From contig JAFEDU010000001.1 in assembly GCA_018241425.1 (NCBI GenBank), positions 1,240,001 to 1,304,000 of the forward strand: DNA of 64,000 nt. Direction: 5' to 3'. A program made the translations under genes and the position numbers. Position 1 is the first letter of the stretch. Every line of letters starts with the position of its first letter. Below, in pieces: positions 8,830 to 17,330 of the stretch. Below the pieces are notes generated by a model. The model was not told the DNA's origin, searched no databases, and worked only from the letters and a program-made list of their open reading frames with translations. This DNA is from Pseudomonadota bacterium (lineage in GTDB: Bacteria > Pseudomonadota > Gammaproteobacteria > Steroidobacterales > Steroidobacteraceae).

Positions 8830-9554
8830 GCACCGCGCGGCGCGCGCTGGTCACCGGCGGCAGCGGGGTCATCGGCAGCGCCGTGTGCCGGCGCCTCGCC
8901 GCGGCCGGCCACCACGTCTACGTGCATGCGCATCGCGGCGCGGCCCAGGCCGAGGACGTCGTCCGGCAGATCGTGGCCGCCGGCGGCGCGGCGAGCTCCG
9001 TGACCTTCGACGTCACCGACGGCGAGGCGACGCGCGCCGCGCTCGAGGCGGTCCTCGAGGCGGGCCCCATCCAGATCCTCATCAACAATGCCGGTCTCCA
9101 CGACGATGCGGTGCTGCCGGGGATGCGCCCGGAGCAGTGGCATCGCGTCATCGACGTCTCGGTGAACGGCTTCTTCAATGCGACCCAGCCGCTGCTCCTG
9201 CCGATGATCCGCACGCGCTGGGGCCGGATCGTGAACGTCTCCTCGATCGCCGCCCTCATCGGCAACCGCGGCCAGGTGAACTACGCGGCCGCCAAGGGCG
9301 CGCTCAACTCGGCCACCAAGGCGCTGGCCCTCGAGGTCGCGACCCGCGGCATCACCGTGAACGCGGTCGCGCCCGGCATCATCGGCTCGCCGATGACCGC
9401 GGGCCTGTTCGATGCCAAGGCGATCGAGCGGCTGGTGCCGATGAACCGCATGGGCCTGCCCGGGGAAGTGGCGGGAGTCATCGCCTTCCTCACGACCGAC
9501 GAGGCCGCCTACCTCACCGCGCAGATCATCAGTGTCAGCGGCGGCATGGCCTGA
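8826..9554 (+). CDS. 3-oxoacyl-ACP reductase (FabG-like, APE type)
   Basis: This 242-aa classical SDR has the cofactor motif TGGSGVIG (about residues 10-17), NNAG (87-90) and catalytic Ser139/140, Tyr153 and Lys157 (NYAAAKGAL). It would reduce the beta-keto group after each condensation with NADPH. The start is TTG 8826, overlapping the dehydratase stop. It is the last gene of the tightly overlapping run; the next gene follows after 35 bp. Confidence 0.9.
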   Translation: MSTARRALVTGGSGVIGSAVCRRLAAAGHHVYVHAHRGAAQAEDVVRQIVAAGGAASSVTFDVTDGEATRAALEAVLEAGPIQILINNAGLHDDAVLPGMRPEQWHRVIDVSVNGFFNATQPLLLPMIRTRWGRIVNVSSIAALIGNRGQVNYAAAKGALNSATKALALEVATRGITVNAVAPGIIGSPMTAGLFDAKAIERLVPMNRMGLPGEVAGVIAFLTTDEAAYLTAQIISVSGGMA

Positions 9555-9589
9555 AATCTCCCCTCACGCTCACCCACGAGGATCGTCCC

Positions 9590-10699
9590 ATGAGTCTCAC
9601 CCGGTTCCCGCGCCGCGCAGCGCGCCTGCTGGTCCTCGCCGGATTGCTCACGGCCGCGGCCGCCCGCGCGGACACCCCGCCGGCCGCAGGCTCCCTCGAG
9701 GCGCTGGGACTGAAGCCCTCGGGTCCGCCGGTGCGCGAGCACCCGGGCTGGCGCAGCCCGCGCCTTATCCTGGTGAGCCCGTACCTGCACGAGCAGCTGC
9801 CGCAGCTCGCCGCTGCGCTCCCCGCGGCGAGGTTCGTCGAGCTCCCCCAGGCGACCCCGCGCGACATCGCCGCGGCCGATGCCACCCTCGGGGTGTGCAG
9901 CAGCGCGGTGCTCTCCGAGGCCAAGCACCTGGTCTGGATCCAGTGGCTGGGCGCGGGCGTGGAGACCTGCGTGCACGAGGGCGCCGTGCACGAGCGTCAC
10001 CTGGTGCTCACCAACATGCAGCGCACGGCCGCGCCCAGCATGGCCGAGCACGTGCTGGCGCTCATGTTCGCCCTCAGCCGCCACTTCGAGTTCTTCATGC
10101 ACGAGCAGGCCCAGGCGCACTGGGCCGAGGACACCCCGCCGCTCATCGACCTCGAGGGCAAGACGGTCCTGGTGGTGGGGCTCGGTGGCATCGGCACCGA
10201 GGTCGCGCGCCGCGCCCATGCGCTCGGCATGAACGTCACCGCGACCCGTGCCAGTGGCCACGAGGGCCCGGACTTCGTGAGCTACGTCGGCCTGCCCGAG
10301 GAGATGCCGCGGCTCGCGCGCGAGGCGGACTACGTCATCAACTGCGCGCCGCTCACGCCGCAGACGACCGGGATCTTCAACGCCGGGTTCTTCGCGAGCC
10401 TCAAGCCGACCGCCTACTTCGTGAACGTCGGCCGCGGGCGCAGCGTGGTCACGGCCGACCTCACCGCGGCGCTCGAGTCCGGCCGCATCGCCGGCGCCGG
10501 GCTCGACGTCGTGGATCCGGAGCCTCTGCCCGCGGACAGCCCGCTGTGGCATGCACCCCACCTGATCGTGACACCGCACGTCTCGGCGGACACCGCCGTC
10601 ACGGCCGAGGAGCGCCTGGCGCTGCTGAAGGACAACCTGCGTCGCTATGCGGCCGGGGATGCGCTGCTCGCGGTGGTCGACACCACCCGCGGCTACTGA
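9590..10699 (+). CDS. D-2-hydroxyacid dehydrogenase with an N-terminal export signal
   Basis: This 369-aa protein has a Rossmann GLGGIG (197-202) and the family triad Arg282 (NVGRGR), Glu311 (DPEPLP) and His330 (TPHVSA). Arg220 at the end of the second strand suggests NADP rather than NAD. Residues 1-28 look like a signal peptide (RFPRRAARLLVLAG then an AAARA cleavage region), and the catalytic domain starts only near residue 57. ATG 9590 is backed by GAGGA at 9578-9582. An internal GTG at 9731 would give a cytosolic form. The gene lies 35 bp after the ketoreductase and ends 3 bp from the convergent phaC stop. Confidence 0.8.
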   Translation: MSLTRFPRRAARLLVLAGLLTAAAARADTPPAAGSLEALGLKPSGPPVREHPGWRSPRLILVSPYLHEQLPQLAAALPAARFVELPQATPRDIAAADATLGVCSSAVLSEAKHLVWIQWLGAGVETCVHEGAVHERHLVLTNMQRTAAPSMAEHVLALMFALSRHFEFFMHEQAQAHWAEDTPPLIDLEGKTVLVVGLGGIGTEVARRAHALGMNVTATRASGHEGPDFVSYVGLPEEMPRLAREADYVINCAPLTPQTTGIFNAGFFASLKPTAYFVNVGRGRSVVTADLTAALESGRIAGAGLDVVDPEPLPADSPLWHAPHLIVTPHVSADTAVTAEERLALLKDNLRRYAAGDALLAVVDTTRGY

Positions 10700-10702
10700 G
10701 CC

Positions 10703-11752
10703 TCACTCGCGCGCGCGCAGCCACTCGAGGATGCGGCGCGGCACGCCCTCGCGACCGGCCCGGCTCACGTACATGCCGATGTGGCCGGTGGGAAAGCTCT
10801 CCTCGCTGTAGTCGGAAGAGGTCGTGCGGCCGCGCAGTGCGGCCGAGGCCGACGGCGGCACGATGTGATCCTCGGCAGCGTAGAGGTTGAGGAGCGGCTG
10901 GTTCACCGCCGTGAGCCGCACCGGTCGCTGCGCGAGGCTGAGCGTCCCGCGCAGGAGCGCGTTCTCCTGGTAGAAGAGGCGCACGAACTGCGCCAGCGCC
11001 GCGGCCGCCTGCGGGGGGCTGTCGAAGATCCAGCGCTCCATGCGCACGAAGTCCTCCACGGCGCGCTGGTCGGGAGCCCCGGTGAGCAGGCGCACGTACT
11101 TGTGCTGCGTCAGGCGCACCGGCATCAGGGCAAGGAACAGCGCGTTCAACACATCCCCGGGCACGTTGCCGCACTCCTTGAGGAGCTCGGTATCGACCCC
11201 GCGCACCCAGCGGCTGAGCAGGTTCTCGGGCGTATGGAAGTCGACCGGCGCGGTGAGCGTCACCAGGCGCGCGACATCGCCGGGGTGCAGCGCCGTGTAG
11301 CACAGCGCGAACGTCCCGCCCTGGCAGACGCCCAGGACATCCACCGCCTCACCGCCGCTGCTCTCGCGCAGGTAGCGGATGCAGCCGCCGAGGCTCCCGA
11401 GGACGTAGTCCTCGAGCGTCGTGTGCCGGTCCGATTCGTCCGTCTCGCCCCAGTCGATGAGGTAGACGCTGCGGCCGCCCTCGAGCAGCCGGCGGATGAG
11501 CGAGCGGTCCGGCTGCAGGTCGAGGACATACGGCCGGTTGACCAGGGCGAAGCAGATCAGCAGCGGGCGCCGGCCCGCGGGGCGCACGCCGGGCAGGGGC
11601 TGGTAGTGCTGCAGCGTGGTCTTGCCCAGGCGCAGCACCTCGCGGCGCTGCGAGCAGCCGACCGTGACCTCGCGCGCCGCACGCAGGCGCTCGAGCGTCG
11701 CCAGCACGCCCTGGGTCAGCTGCGCAAAGCCGCCGTCGGCGGCAGCGCTCAA
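10703..11752 (-). CDS. phaC: Class III poly(3-hydroxyalkanoate) synthase subunit PhaC
   Basis: This 349-aa protein has the right length for the class III catalytic subunit. The lipase-like box GVCQGG carries the nucleophile Cys143; Asp295 (AAEDHIVPP) and His324 (TGHIGMY) complete the triad. It polymerises hydroxyacyl-CoA into PHA at the granule surface as a PhaC-PhaE complex. The start overlaps the phaE stop by 4 bp, so the subunits are co-translated. It is convergent with the dehydrogenase gene, with three bases between the stops. Confidence 0.95.
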   Translation of the reverse strand: MSAAADGGFAQLTQGVLATLERLRAAREVTVGCSQRREVLRLGKTTLQHYQPLPGVRPAGRRPLLICFALVNRPYVLDLQPDRSLIRRLLEGGRSVYLIDWGETDESDRHTTLEDYVLGSLGGCIRYLRESSGGEAVDVLGVCQGGTFALCYTALHPGDVARLVTLTAPVDFHTPENLLSRWVRGVDTELLKECGNVPGDVLNALFLALMPVRLTQHKYVRLLTGAPDQRAVEDFVRMERWIFDSPPQAAAALAQFVRLFYQENALLRGTLSLAQRPVRLTAVNQPLLNLYAAEDHIVPPSASAALRGRTTSSDYSEESFPTGHIGMYVSRAGREGVPRRILEWLRARE

Positions 11753-12507
11753 CGGCCCCGCCGCCCCGGGCTCGGACGGGCCTTCTTGCGCGGCCGGGGC
11801 GCGCTGCGGGCCCGAGGGGCGGCGGGCGCTGCGCGCAGTGCCTCGAGCTGCGAGCGCAGCTCACGCAGCTGGGCATAGAGCGCGTCGACCTCCGCGCGCG
11901 TGGGCAGCCCGAACGCGCGCACCAGCGACTCGGCCTGGCGACGTTGCTCGACGAGCAGCGCCGCGGACGCGTTGGCGAGCTCGCCCTGCAGCTGCGCATA
12001 ATCCTCGCGACGTGCGGCAGCCGCGTAGGCGCCCTCCGCGCACTCGACCCACAGCTCGTACAGGCGCAGTGCGTCCTCGGCCGAGGCGAGCGGGCGGCCG
12101 GCGGCGCGGGCGAGGAAGTCGGCCGTCGCGCTGCGCGCGATCTGCGCGAGGTGCGCGGCGAGCTGGCCCTGCAGGGTGGTGAGGCGGGAGAGCAGCTCCC
12201 ACAGCCGCTGCCCCTCGCCCGCCGCGGCAGGCCCGAGCGGCACCGGGCCGAAACCGGCCGCGGCACCCGGAGCGTGCGCGCCGAAGTTTCCCGGGAACCC
12301 GCCGGCCATCCAGGGACCTGACCCCTGCGTGAAGCGCAGCCACTGTTCGAACTGCTCGGTGAGCGGCGCACCGAGCTTCGAGAGGTCCGGCGGGGCCTGC
12401 GCGCCGAGGGTGGCGCCCATGCGTTGCAGCATCTCCAGGAAGCCCGACGCGGCCCGGGTGTAGAGCTCCTCGGGGCGCGCCCCGGGGCTGAAGAATGGGT
12501 TGTTCAC
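11749..12507 (-). CDS. phaE: Class III PHA synthase subunit PhaE
   Basis: This 252-aa protein starts at GTG 12507. It has the PhaE pattern: a Pro/Gly-rich N-terminus (NNPFFSPGARP), a helical middle with ARAAGRPLASAEDALRLYELWVE split by loops, and a long amphipathic coiled region near 190-225 (EVDALYAQLRELRSQLE). The C-terminal tail is Arg/Lys/Pro-rich. PhaE binds PhaC and activates it. A TGCATACA-containing motif sits 5-17 bp upstream of the start. No clear Shine-Dalgarno is seen, so the start is slightly uncertain. Confidence 0.9.
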   Translation of the reverse strand: MNNPFFSPGARPEELYTRAASGFLEMLQRMGATLGAQAPPDLSKLGAPLTEQFEQWLRFTQGSGPWMAGGFPGNFGAHAPGAAAGFGPVPLGPAAAGEGQRLWELLSRLTTLQGQLAAHLAQIARSATADFLARAAGRPLASAEDALRLYELWVECAEGAYAAAARREDYAQLQGELANASAALLVEQRRQAESLVRAFGLPTRAEVDALYAQLRELRSQLEALRAAPAAPRARSAPRPRKKARPSPGRRGR

Positions 12508-12511
12508 GATC

Positions 12512-12524
12512 TGTATGCACCGCC
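12512..12524 (-). promoter_or_regulatory. Candidate PhaR box in front of phaE
   Basis: Read on the - strand this is GGCGGTGCATACA. It shares TGCATACA with the sites before phaR and phaP and lies immediately upstream of the phaE start codon. PhaR proteins are known to bind TGC-rich sites. The match and position are seen; the binding is inferred. Confidence 0.5.
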
Positions 12525-12640
12525 AAAAATGAGGGTGTTCGGGAGTGTGCGCCTCATCCGAATGGAGTAGGAAATCTCCCGTAAATCATGGGATTTCGGG
12601 GATACAAGGCACCCGGGTAAAACCGTTAAGCCGATCATTG

Positions 12641-12653
12641 TGCGCTGCATACA
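12641..12653 (+). promoter_or_regulatory. Candidate PhaR box in the phaR promoter (autoregulation)
   Basis: TGCGCTGCATACA differs at one of 13 bases from the phaP site. A weak promoter can be read as TTGTGC (12638-12643), 17 bp, TAGTGT (12661-12666). The box covers the end of the -35 hexamer and the spacer, as it does at phaP. Autorepression by PhaR is known in other bacteria. Confidence 0.5.
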
Positions 12654-12711
12654 CCGGTGTTAGTGTCCGCCCCGCGCCCGCGGTTCTAGCGCCGCGGAAG
12701 GCACGATCACG

Positions 12712-13218
12712 ATGGCCGAAGAACGCCTCATACGCAAATACGCCAACCGGCGACTCTACGACGCGCGCGACAGCCGCCACGTCACCCTCGATGACCTGCG
12801 CCGCCTGATCGCCCAGGGCGAGCGCATCAAGGTCATCGACGACAAGAGCGGCGAGGACCTCACGCGCAGCATCCTCCTGCAGATCATCGCCAGCCAGGAG
12901 CAGTTCGGAAATCCGGTGCTCAGCACCCAGCTGCTCGAGGCGATCATCCGCTTCTACGGCAACCCGGTTCAGCAGCTGCTCACGAATTACCTCGAGCAGA
13001 GCATCGGCGGGCTGCTCCGGCAGCAGAGCCTCATGCAGGCCGAGATGGCCAAGGCGCTGGAGACCCCGATGGCGCCGCTCGCCGAGATGGCGCGCCAGAA
13101 CCTGGAGATGTGGGCCAAGATGCAGGCCTCGATGCTCTCCTCGTTCGCCCCCGGCGGCGCAGCCGCCCCTGGCGCGGACAAGGCTCCCGGGGCCACCCCG
13201 GGCAAGCGCCGCAGCTGA
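12712..13218 (+). CDS. phaR: PHA synthesis repressor PhaR
   Basis: This 168-aa protein has the N-terminal PHB accumulation regulator DNA-binding domain ([20 protein letters not shown], residues about 6-25, to about 65). The PHB_acc domain follows ([17 protein letters not shown], about 62-110). The tail is low-complexity Ala/Pro-rich. PhaR binds both PHA granules and phasin or pha promoters, releasing phaP when polymer accumulates. It is divergent from phaEC and upstream of the reductase gene on the same strand (gap 64 bp). Confidence 0.93.
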   Translation: MAEERLIRKYANRRLYDARDSRHVTLDDLRRLIAQGERIKVIDDKSGEDLTRSILLQIIASQEQFGNPVLSTQLLEAIIRFYGNPVQQLLTNYLEQSIGGLLRQQSLMQAEMAKALETPMAPLAEMARQNLEMWAKMQASMLSSFAPGGAAAPGADKAPGATPGKRRS

Positions 13219-13282
13219 TCCCCGCGATTTTCCCGGCAGCGGCGCACGGGCGCCGCGCCCCGCAAGACAGGAGCCCCGCAAC

Positions 13283-14044
13283 GTGGACGTTCAAGACAAG
13301 ACTCTCGTGGTGACCGGTGCCGGACGCGGCATCGGCCGCGCCCTCGCCCTGCACTTTGCCCGCGAGGGGGCGCAGCTGGCGCTGGTGGACACCAACGCGG
13401 CCGACCTCGAGGAGACCGCGCGCCTCGCACACGAGGATGGCGGCCGCGCCAGGAGCTACGTCGCGAACGTCGCGAGCGAGGACAGTGTGGTCGCCACCTT
13501 CGCGCAGGTGGTGCGCGACTTCGGCCGCTTCGACGGGCTCATCAACAATGCGGGCGTGCTGCGCGATGCGCTCCTGGTGAAGGTCAAGGACGGCGCAGTG
13601 GTCGGCAAGATGAGCCTCGCCCAGTGGCAGGCGGTGATCGACGTGAACCTGACGGGGGTGTTCCTGTGCGCGCGCGAGGCCGCCGAGCACATGATCCGCC
13701 TGGGCAATGGCGGGGTGATCGTCAACATCTCGAGCATCTCCCGCGCCGGCAACATCGGGCAGACCAATTACACCGCCGCCAAGGCCGGCGTGGCCGCGAT
13801 GACCGTGGTGTGGGCGAAGGAACTCGCGCGCTACCAGATCCGCGTCGGTGCGGTGGCCCCGGGGTTCATCCGTACGCCGATGGTGGCCGCCATGAAGCCC
13901 GAGGCACTGGCGAAGATGACCGCCCCGATCCCGCTCGGGCGCCTGGGCGAGCCGGAGGAAATCGCGCAGGCGGTGGAGTTCATCTTCGAGAGCGAACTCT
14001 TCACCGGCCGCGTGCTGGAGATCGACGCCGGGCTGCGGATGTGA
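13283..14044 (+). CDS. SDR beta-ketoacyl/acetoacetyl-CoA reductase in the PHA cluster
   Basis: This 253-aa SDR starts at GTG 13283 with ACAGGAG upstream. Motifs: TGAGRGIG at the cofactor site, NNAG, and catalytic Ser-Tyr-Lys in NISS and TNYTAAKAG. It resembles FabG-like reductases rather than the PhaB seen at 16539, and carries a slightly longer loop ([11 protein letters not shown]) before the active site. Lying between phaR and phaP, it probably supplies (R)-3-hydroxyacyl-CoA or acts on longer 3-oxoacyl substrates. Substrate specificity cannot be read from the sequence. Confidence 0.8.
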   Translation: MDVQDKTLVVTGAGRGIGRALALHFAREGAQLALVDTNAADLEETARLAHEDGGRARSYVANVASEDSVVATFAQVVRDFGRFDGLINNAGVLRDALLVKVKDGAVVGKMSLAQWQAVIDVNLTGVFLCAREAAEHMIRLGNGGVIVNISSISRAGNIGQTNYTAAKAGVAAMTVVWAKELARYQIRVGAVAPGFIRTPMVAAMKPEALAKMTAPIPLGRLGEPEEIAQAVEFIFESELFTGRVLEIDAGLRM

Positions 14045-14057
14045 ATGCACCGCAAAA
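14045..14057. promoter_or_regulatory. Additional TGC-rich motif after the reductase gene
   Basis: ATGCACCGCAAAA lies just after the reductase stop. It matches the + strand of the phaE site (ATGCACCGCCAAAA) almost exactly. It sits about 100 bp upstream of the phaP promoter and may be an auxiliary PhaR site. This is a motif comparison only. Confidence 0.4.
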
Positions 14058-14157
14058 CCATGCGCCAACTTTTTTAGGAATGTTTTAGTAATTAATGTAT
14101 TAAAAGCATGGAGTTACACGCATTAATACTCACTCACTGGATCCGTAATTTTTCTTC

Positions 14158-14185
14158 TTGCACTGCATACAAAATGGCTTATAAT
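14158..14185 (+). promoter_or_regulatory. Phasin promoter with overlapping PhaR-like box
   Basis: TTGCAC (14158-14163), a 16-bp spacer and a perfect TATAAT (14180-14185) make a strong sigma70 promoter in an AT-rich island. TGCACTGCATACA (14159-14171) overlaps the -35 hexamer and spacer, so a bound repressor would block RNA polymerase. The promoter is read directly; PhaR as the repressor is inferred. Confidence 0.7.
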
Positions 14186-14218
14186 GGTCGCCATACCCGC
14201 TTTGCCAGGAGTGCGACC

Positions 14219-14575
14219 ATGACCGACCAGACTTTCGATGTGAATGCCGTCCTGAAGGCCACCCGCGATGCCTTCGCCCCCGTCATCAAGGCCCAGCAGG
14301 AGAGCTTCAAGACGCTCGAGCGCCTGGCGCGCCTGCAGTACGCGGTCGCCGGCGACGTGCTCGAGTCGGGCCTCGCCCGCGTGAACGCGACCCTGGTCGC
14401 CTCCTCCCCGAGCGAGCTGCTCCACAAGCACACCGAGCTCACCGGCCAGTTCGTCGAGAAGCTGCGTTCGCGCGCCGAGGAGTTCGCGAGCGTGACGACC
14501 GAGATCCAGGCGAAGGTGGGCGAGTTCGGCGCTGACTTCGCGGCCAAGGCAGTGCCGGTCAAGAAGGCGGCCTGA
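14219..14575 (+). CDS. phaP: Phasin (granule-associated protein)
   Basis: This 118-aa, Ala-rich, helical phasin_2-type protein has KATRDAFAPVIKAQQESFKT at about residues 13-32 and an LARLQYAVAGDVLESGL segment. The Lys/Ala C-terminus (AAKAVPVKKAA) is typical. ATG 14219 is preceded by AGGAG, so this start is preferred over an in-frame ATG at 14108 lying within the promoter. Phasins coat PHA granules and set granule size. A strong hairpin follows the stop. Confidence 0.92.
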   Translation: MTDQTFDVNAVLKATRDAFAPVIKAQQESFKTLERLARLQYAVAGDVLESGLARVNATLVASSPSELLHKHTELTGQFVEKLRSRAEEFASVTTEIQAKVGEFGADFAAKAVPVKKAA

Positions 14576-14587
14576 TATCGTGGCGGT

Positions 14588-14619
14588 GGATCGCCCCGGG
14601 GTCTCCCCCGGGGCGATCC
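14588..14619 (+). terminator. Strong hairpin between phaP and class I phaC
   Basis: A 14-bp perfect inverted repeat (GGATCGCCCCGGGG and its complement) encloses a TCTC loop. There is no T-run behind it. It could partly terminate or stabilise the abundant phaP mRNA and so lower transcription into phaC. Confidence 0.7.
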
Positions 14620-14645
14620 GTCTCACCCCTTGAACGGGTACCGCC

Positions 14646-16406
14646 GTGACCGATTCGAAGACCTCTGCGGATTCCCGTCTCCCGGGTGATTCCGGTCCCG
14701 CCGGCGGTGCCGCCCGGCGCGAGGCGGAGCGCGCGCTGCGCGCCCAGCTCGCCGCCCTGAGCGGCGGCCTGGCCCCGGAGGACTACGCCCAGGCCTGGTG
14801 GCAGTGGTACCTGAACCTCGCCGCCCACCCTGATCGCCAGCAGGCGCTTGCCCGCAGTGCCTACGAGAAGGCGCTCGACAGCTGGCAGTTCGCCGCGCGC
14901 GCCGCCTCCGGCGAGGCACTCGCGCCCGGGCACGAGGCCCAGGGCTTCGGCAATGCCGCCTGGAACGTCTGGCCGTTCAACGTCTACGCGCGTGCCTACG
15001 GCAACTGGGCCACGTGGTGGCAGCAGGCGCTCGAGCCCGCCCCCAACGGCGTCTCGCCGGCCCTCGACCGCGCCCGCTTCGCCGGGCGCACGCTCCTGGA
15101 AGCGGCCTCGCCCGCGAACTACCTGCATACCAACCCGGAGCTGCTGGAGCGCACCGCCGCGGAGTCCGGCCGCAACCTGATGCGCGGACTGCGCCACTTT
15201 CTCGAGGACGCCGAGCGGGCCGTCAAGGGCGGCCGCGCGCCGGGCACCGAGCAGTTCGAGGTGGGCAAGGACGTCGCGGTCACGCCGGGCAAGGTCGTGT
15301 TCGCGAACCGGCTCATCGAACTCATCCAGTACACGCCGCAGACCGAGACGGTCCACGCCACCCCGGTGCTCATCACGCCGGCGTGGATCATGAAGTACTA
15401 CATCCTCGACCTGTCCCCGCGCAACTCGCTCGTGCGCTACCTGGTCGAGCAGGGGTTCACGGTCTTCATGATCTCCTGGAAGAACCCCGTGGCCGCGGAC
15501 CGCGAACTCGGCATGGACGACTACGTGCAGGAGGGGTTCCTGGACGCGCTCGCCCAGGTGCGCCGCCGCATCCCGGGCGAGCCGGTGCATGCGGTCGGCT
15601 ACTGCATCGGCGGCACGCTGCTGTCGATCGCGGCGGCCGTGCTCGCCGCGCGCGGCGATGCCTCCCTTGCATCGGTCAGCCTGTTCGCGGCCCAGACCGA
15701 CTTCGCGGAACCCGGCGAGCTTTCGGTGTTCATCACGCCCAGCCAGATCGCCATGCTCGAGGCCATGATGCACAAGAACGGCGTGCTCGAGAGCGAGCGC
15801 ATGGGCGGGGCGTTCGCGCTCCTGCGCTCGCGCGACCTCCTGTGGACGCCGGCCGTGCAGCAGTACCTCAAGGGCGAGCGGGCCGGCATGAACGACCTCA
15901 TGGCCTGGAATGCCGACGGCACGCGCATGCCCTGGCGCATGCACAGCGAGTACCTCGAGCGGCTGTACCTCAACAACGAGCTCGCCGCCGGCACCTTCAC
16001 CGTGCAGGGCACGCGCATCGACCTGGGTGCGCTCACGCTGCCGATGTTCGTAGTCGGTACCGAGACCGACCACGTGGCCCCCTGGCGCTCGGTCTACAAG
16101 GTGCGCGGGCTCACGCGCAGCACCGACTACACGTTCCTCCTCACCAGCGGTGGGCACAACGCCGGCATCGTGAGCGGTCCCTCGCACCCCAAGCGCCGCC
16201 ACCGCATGCTCACCTGGCACGACGCCCGCGCGACGCTCGCGCCCGAAGCGTGGCTCGTTGAGGCCCCGCTGCACACGGGCTCCTGGTGGCCGGCGTGGGC
16301 CGCGTGGCTCGCCGGACACTCAGGTGAGCGCCGCGTGCCGGCGCGCGGCTTCGGGCCCGAGGCGGCGACGCTGGCCGATGCCCCCGGCAGCTACGTTCGC
16401 GGCTGA
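14646..16406 (+). CDS. phaC: Class I poly(3-hydroxyalkanoate) synthase
   Basis: This 586-aa protein has the class I length. The N-terminal domain contains NVWPFNVYARAYGNW. The catalytic alpha/beta core has GYCIGG with Cys320, Asp475 (GTETDHVAPW) and His504 (SGGHNAG). It polymerises (R)-3-hydroxyacyl-CoA and works without PhaE. The start is GTG 14646. Together with phaEC at 10.7-12.5 kb the locus has two synthase classes. The gene is 70 bp after phaP and is followed by phaB. Confidence 0.93.
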   Translation: MTDSKTSADSRLPGDSGPAGGAARREAERALRAQLAALSGGLAPEDYAQAWWQWYLNLAAHPDRQQALARSAYEKALDSWQFAARAASGEALAPGHEAQGFGNAAWNVWPFNVYARAYGNWATWWQQALEPAPNGVSPALDRARFAGRTLLEAASPANYLHTNPELLERTAAESGRNLMRGLRHFLEDAERAVKGGRAPGTEQFEVGKDVAVTPGKVVFANRLIELIQYTPQTETVHATPVLITPAWIMKYYILDLSPRNSLVRYLVEQGFTVFMISWKNPVAADRELGMDDYVQEGFLDALAQVRRRIPGEPVHAVGYCIGGTLLSIAAAVLAARGDASLASVSLFAAQTDFAEPGELSVFITPSQIAMLEAMMHKNGVLESERMGGAFALLRSRDLLWTPAVQQYLKGERAGMNDLMAWNADGTRMPWRMHSEYLERLYLNNELAAGTFTVQGTRIDLGALTLPMFVVGTETDHVAPWRSVYKVRGLTRSTDYTFLLTSGGHNAGIVSGPSHPKRRHRMLTWHDARATLAPEAWLVEAPLHTGSWWPAWAAWLAGHSGERRVPARGFGPEAATLADAPGSYVRG

Positions 16407-16538
16407 GCGTCCGCGCGCCGCACTGCCCCTCGCCCTACGCCTGCACGGCGGCGCTGTCCAGCGTTGGACGTCGCCTGCGATTCGGCGTACTAATGTTGCG
16501 CAAAGCGAGAGCCTGCAGTCAGTCGAGGGGGACAGGCC

Positions 16539-17285
16539 ATGGGCGCAAAGTCACGCATCGCATACGTCACCGGCGGCATGGGCGGCATCGGCACGGCGAT
16601 CTGCCGGCGCCTGTGCCAGGCGGGCCATACCGTCATCGCCGGCTGCGGGCCGGGGTCCACGCGCCGCGAGCGCTGGCTCGCCGAGATGCGCGGCTCGGGC
16701 TTCGCGGTACACGCCTCCGAGGGCAACGTCGCGGACTGGGAGTCCACGCGCCGCGCCTTCGAGGTCGCCCGCGCGGAGGTCGGCGAGATCGAGATCCTGG
16801 TGAACAACGCCGGCATCACCCGCGATGGCACCTTCCAGAAGATGACCAACGAGGCCTGGCACGAGGTCATCGAGACCAACCTCAACTCGCTCTTTCACGT
16901 CACCAAGCAGGTCATCGACGGCATGCTCGAGCGCAGCTGGGGCCGCATCGTCAACATCTCCTCGGTCAACGGCCAGCGCGGGCAGTTCGGGCAGACCAAC
17001 TACTCCACCGCCAAGGCCGGCATCCACGGCTTCACCATGGCGCTCGCGCAGGAAGTGGCGGCGCGCGGGATCACCGTCAACACCGTCTCGCCGGGCTACA
17101 TCGGGACCGACATGGTGCGCGCCATCAAGCCCGAGCGCCTGGAGAAGATCGTGAGCGGCATCCCGGTTAAACGCCTGGGCGAGCCGGCCGAGATCGCCTC
17201 CATCGTCGCCTGGCTCGTGAGCGACGATGCCGCGTTCGCCACCGGCGCGGACTTCTCGCTCAACGGCGGCCTGCACATGGGCTAG
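16539..17285 (+). CDS. phaB: Acetoacetyl-CoA reductase PhaB
   Basis: This 248-aa SDR is very close to Ralstonia PhaB. It shows AYVTGGMGGIGTAIC at the cofactor site, the NNAGITRD and NISSVNGQ stretches, catalytic Tyr-Lys in TNYSTAKAG, the PGYIGTDMV loop and the signature end DFSLNGGLHMG. It makes (R)-3-hydroxybutyryl-CoA from acetoacetyl-CoA with NADPH. It follows phaC by 132 bp, and GAGGGGGACA precedes its ATG. No thiolase phaA is in this window, so that step must be encoded elsewhere. Confidence 0.94.
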   Translation: MGAKSRIAYVTGGMGGIGTAICRRLCQAGHTVIAGCGPGSTRRERWLAEMRGSGFAVHASEGNVADWESTRRAFEVARAEVGEIEILVNNAGITRDGTFQKMTNEAWHEVIETNLNSLFHVTKQVIDGMLERSWGRIVNISSVNGQRGQFGQTNYSTAKAGIHGFTMALAQEVAARGITVNTVSPGYIGTDMVRAIKPERLEKIVSGIPVKRLGEPAEIASIVAWLVSDDAAFATGADFSLNGGLHMG

Positions 17286-17330
17286 CATTCCGCTCCCGGT
17301 GTCACGCACGAGCGGGAAGGCTTTCCCAAT

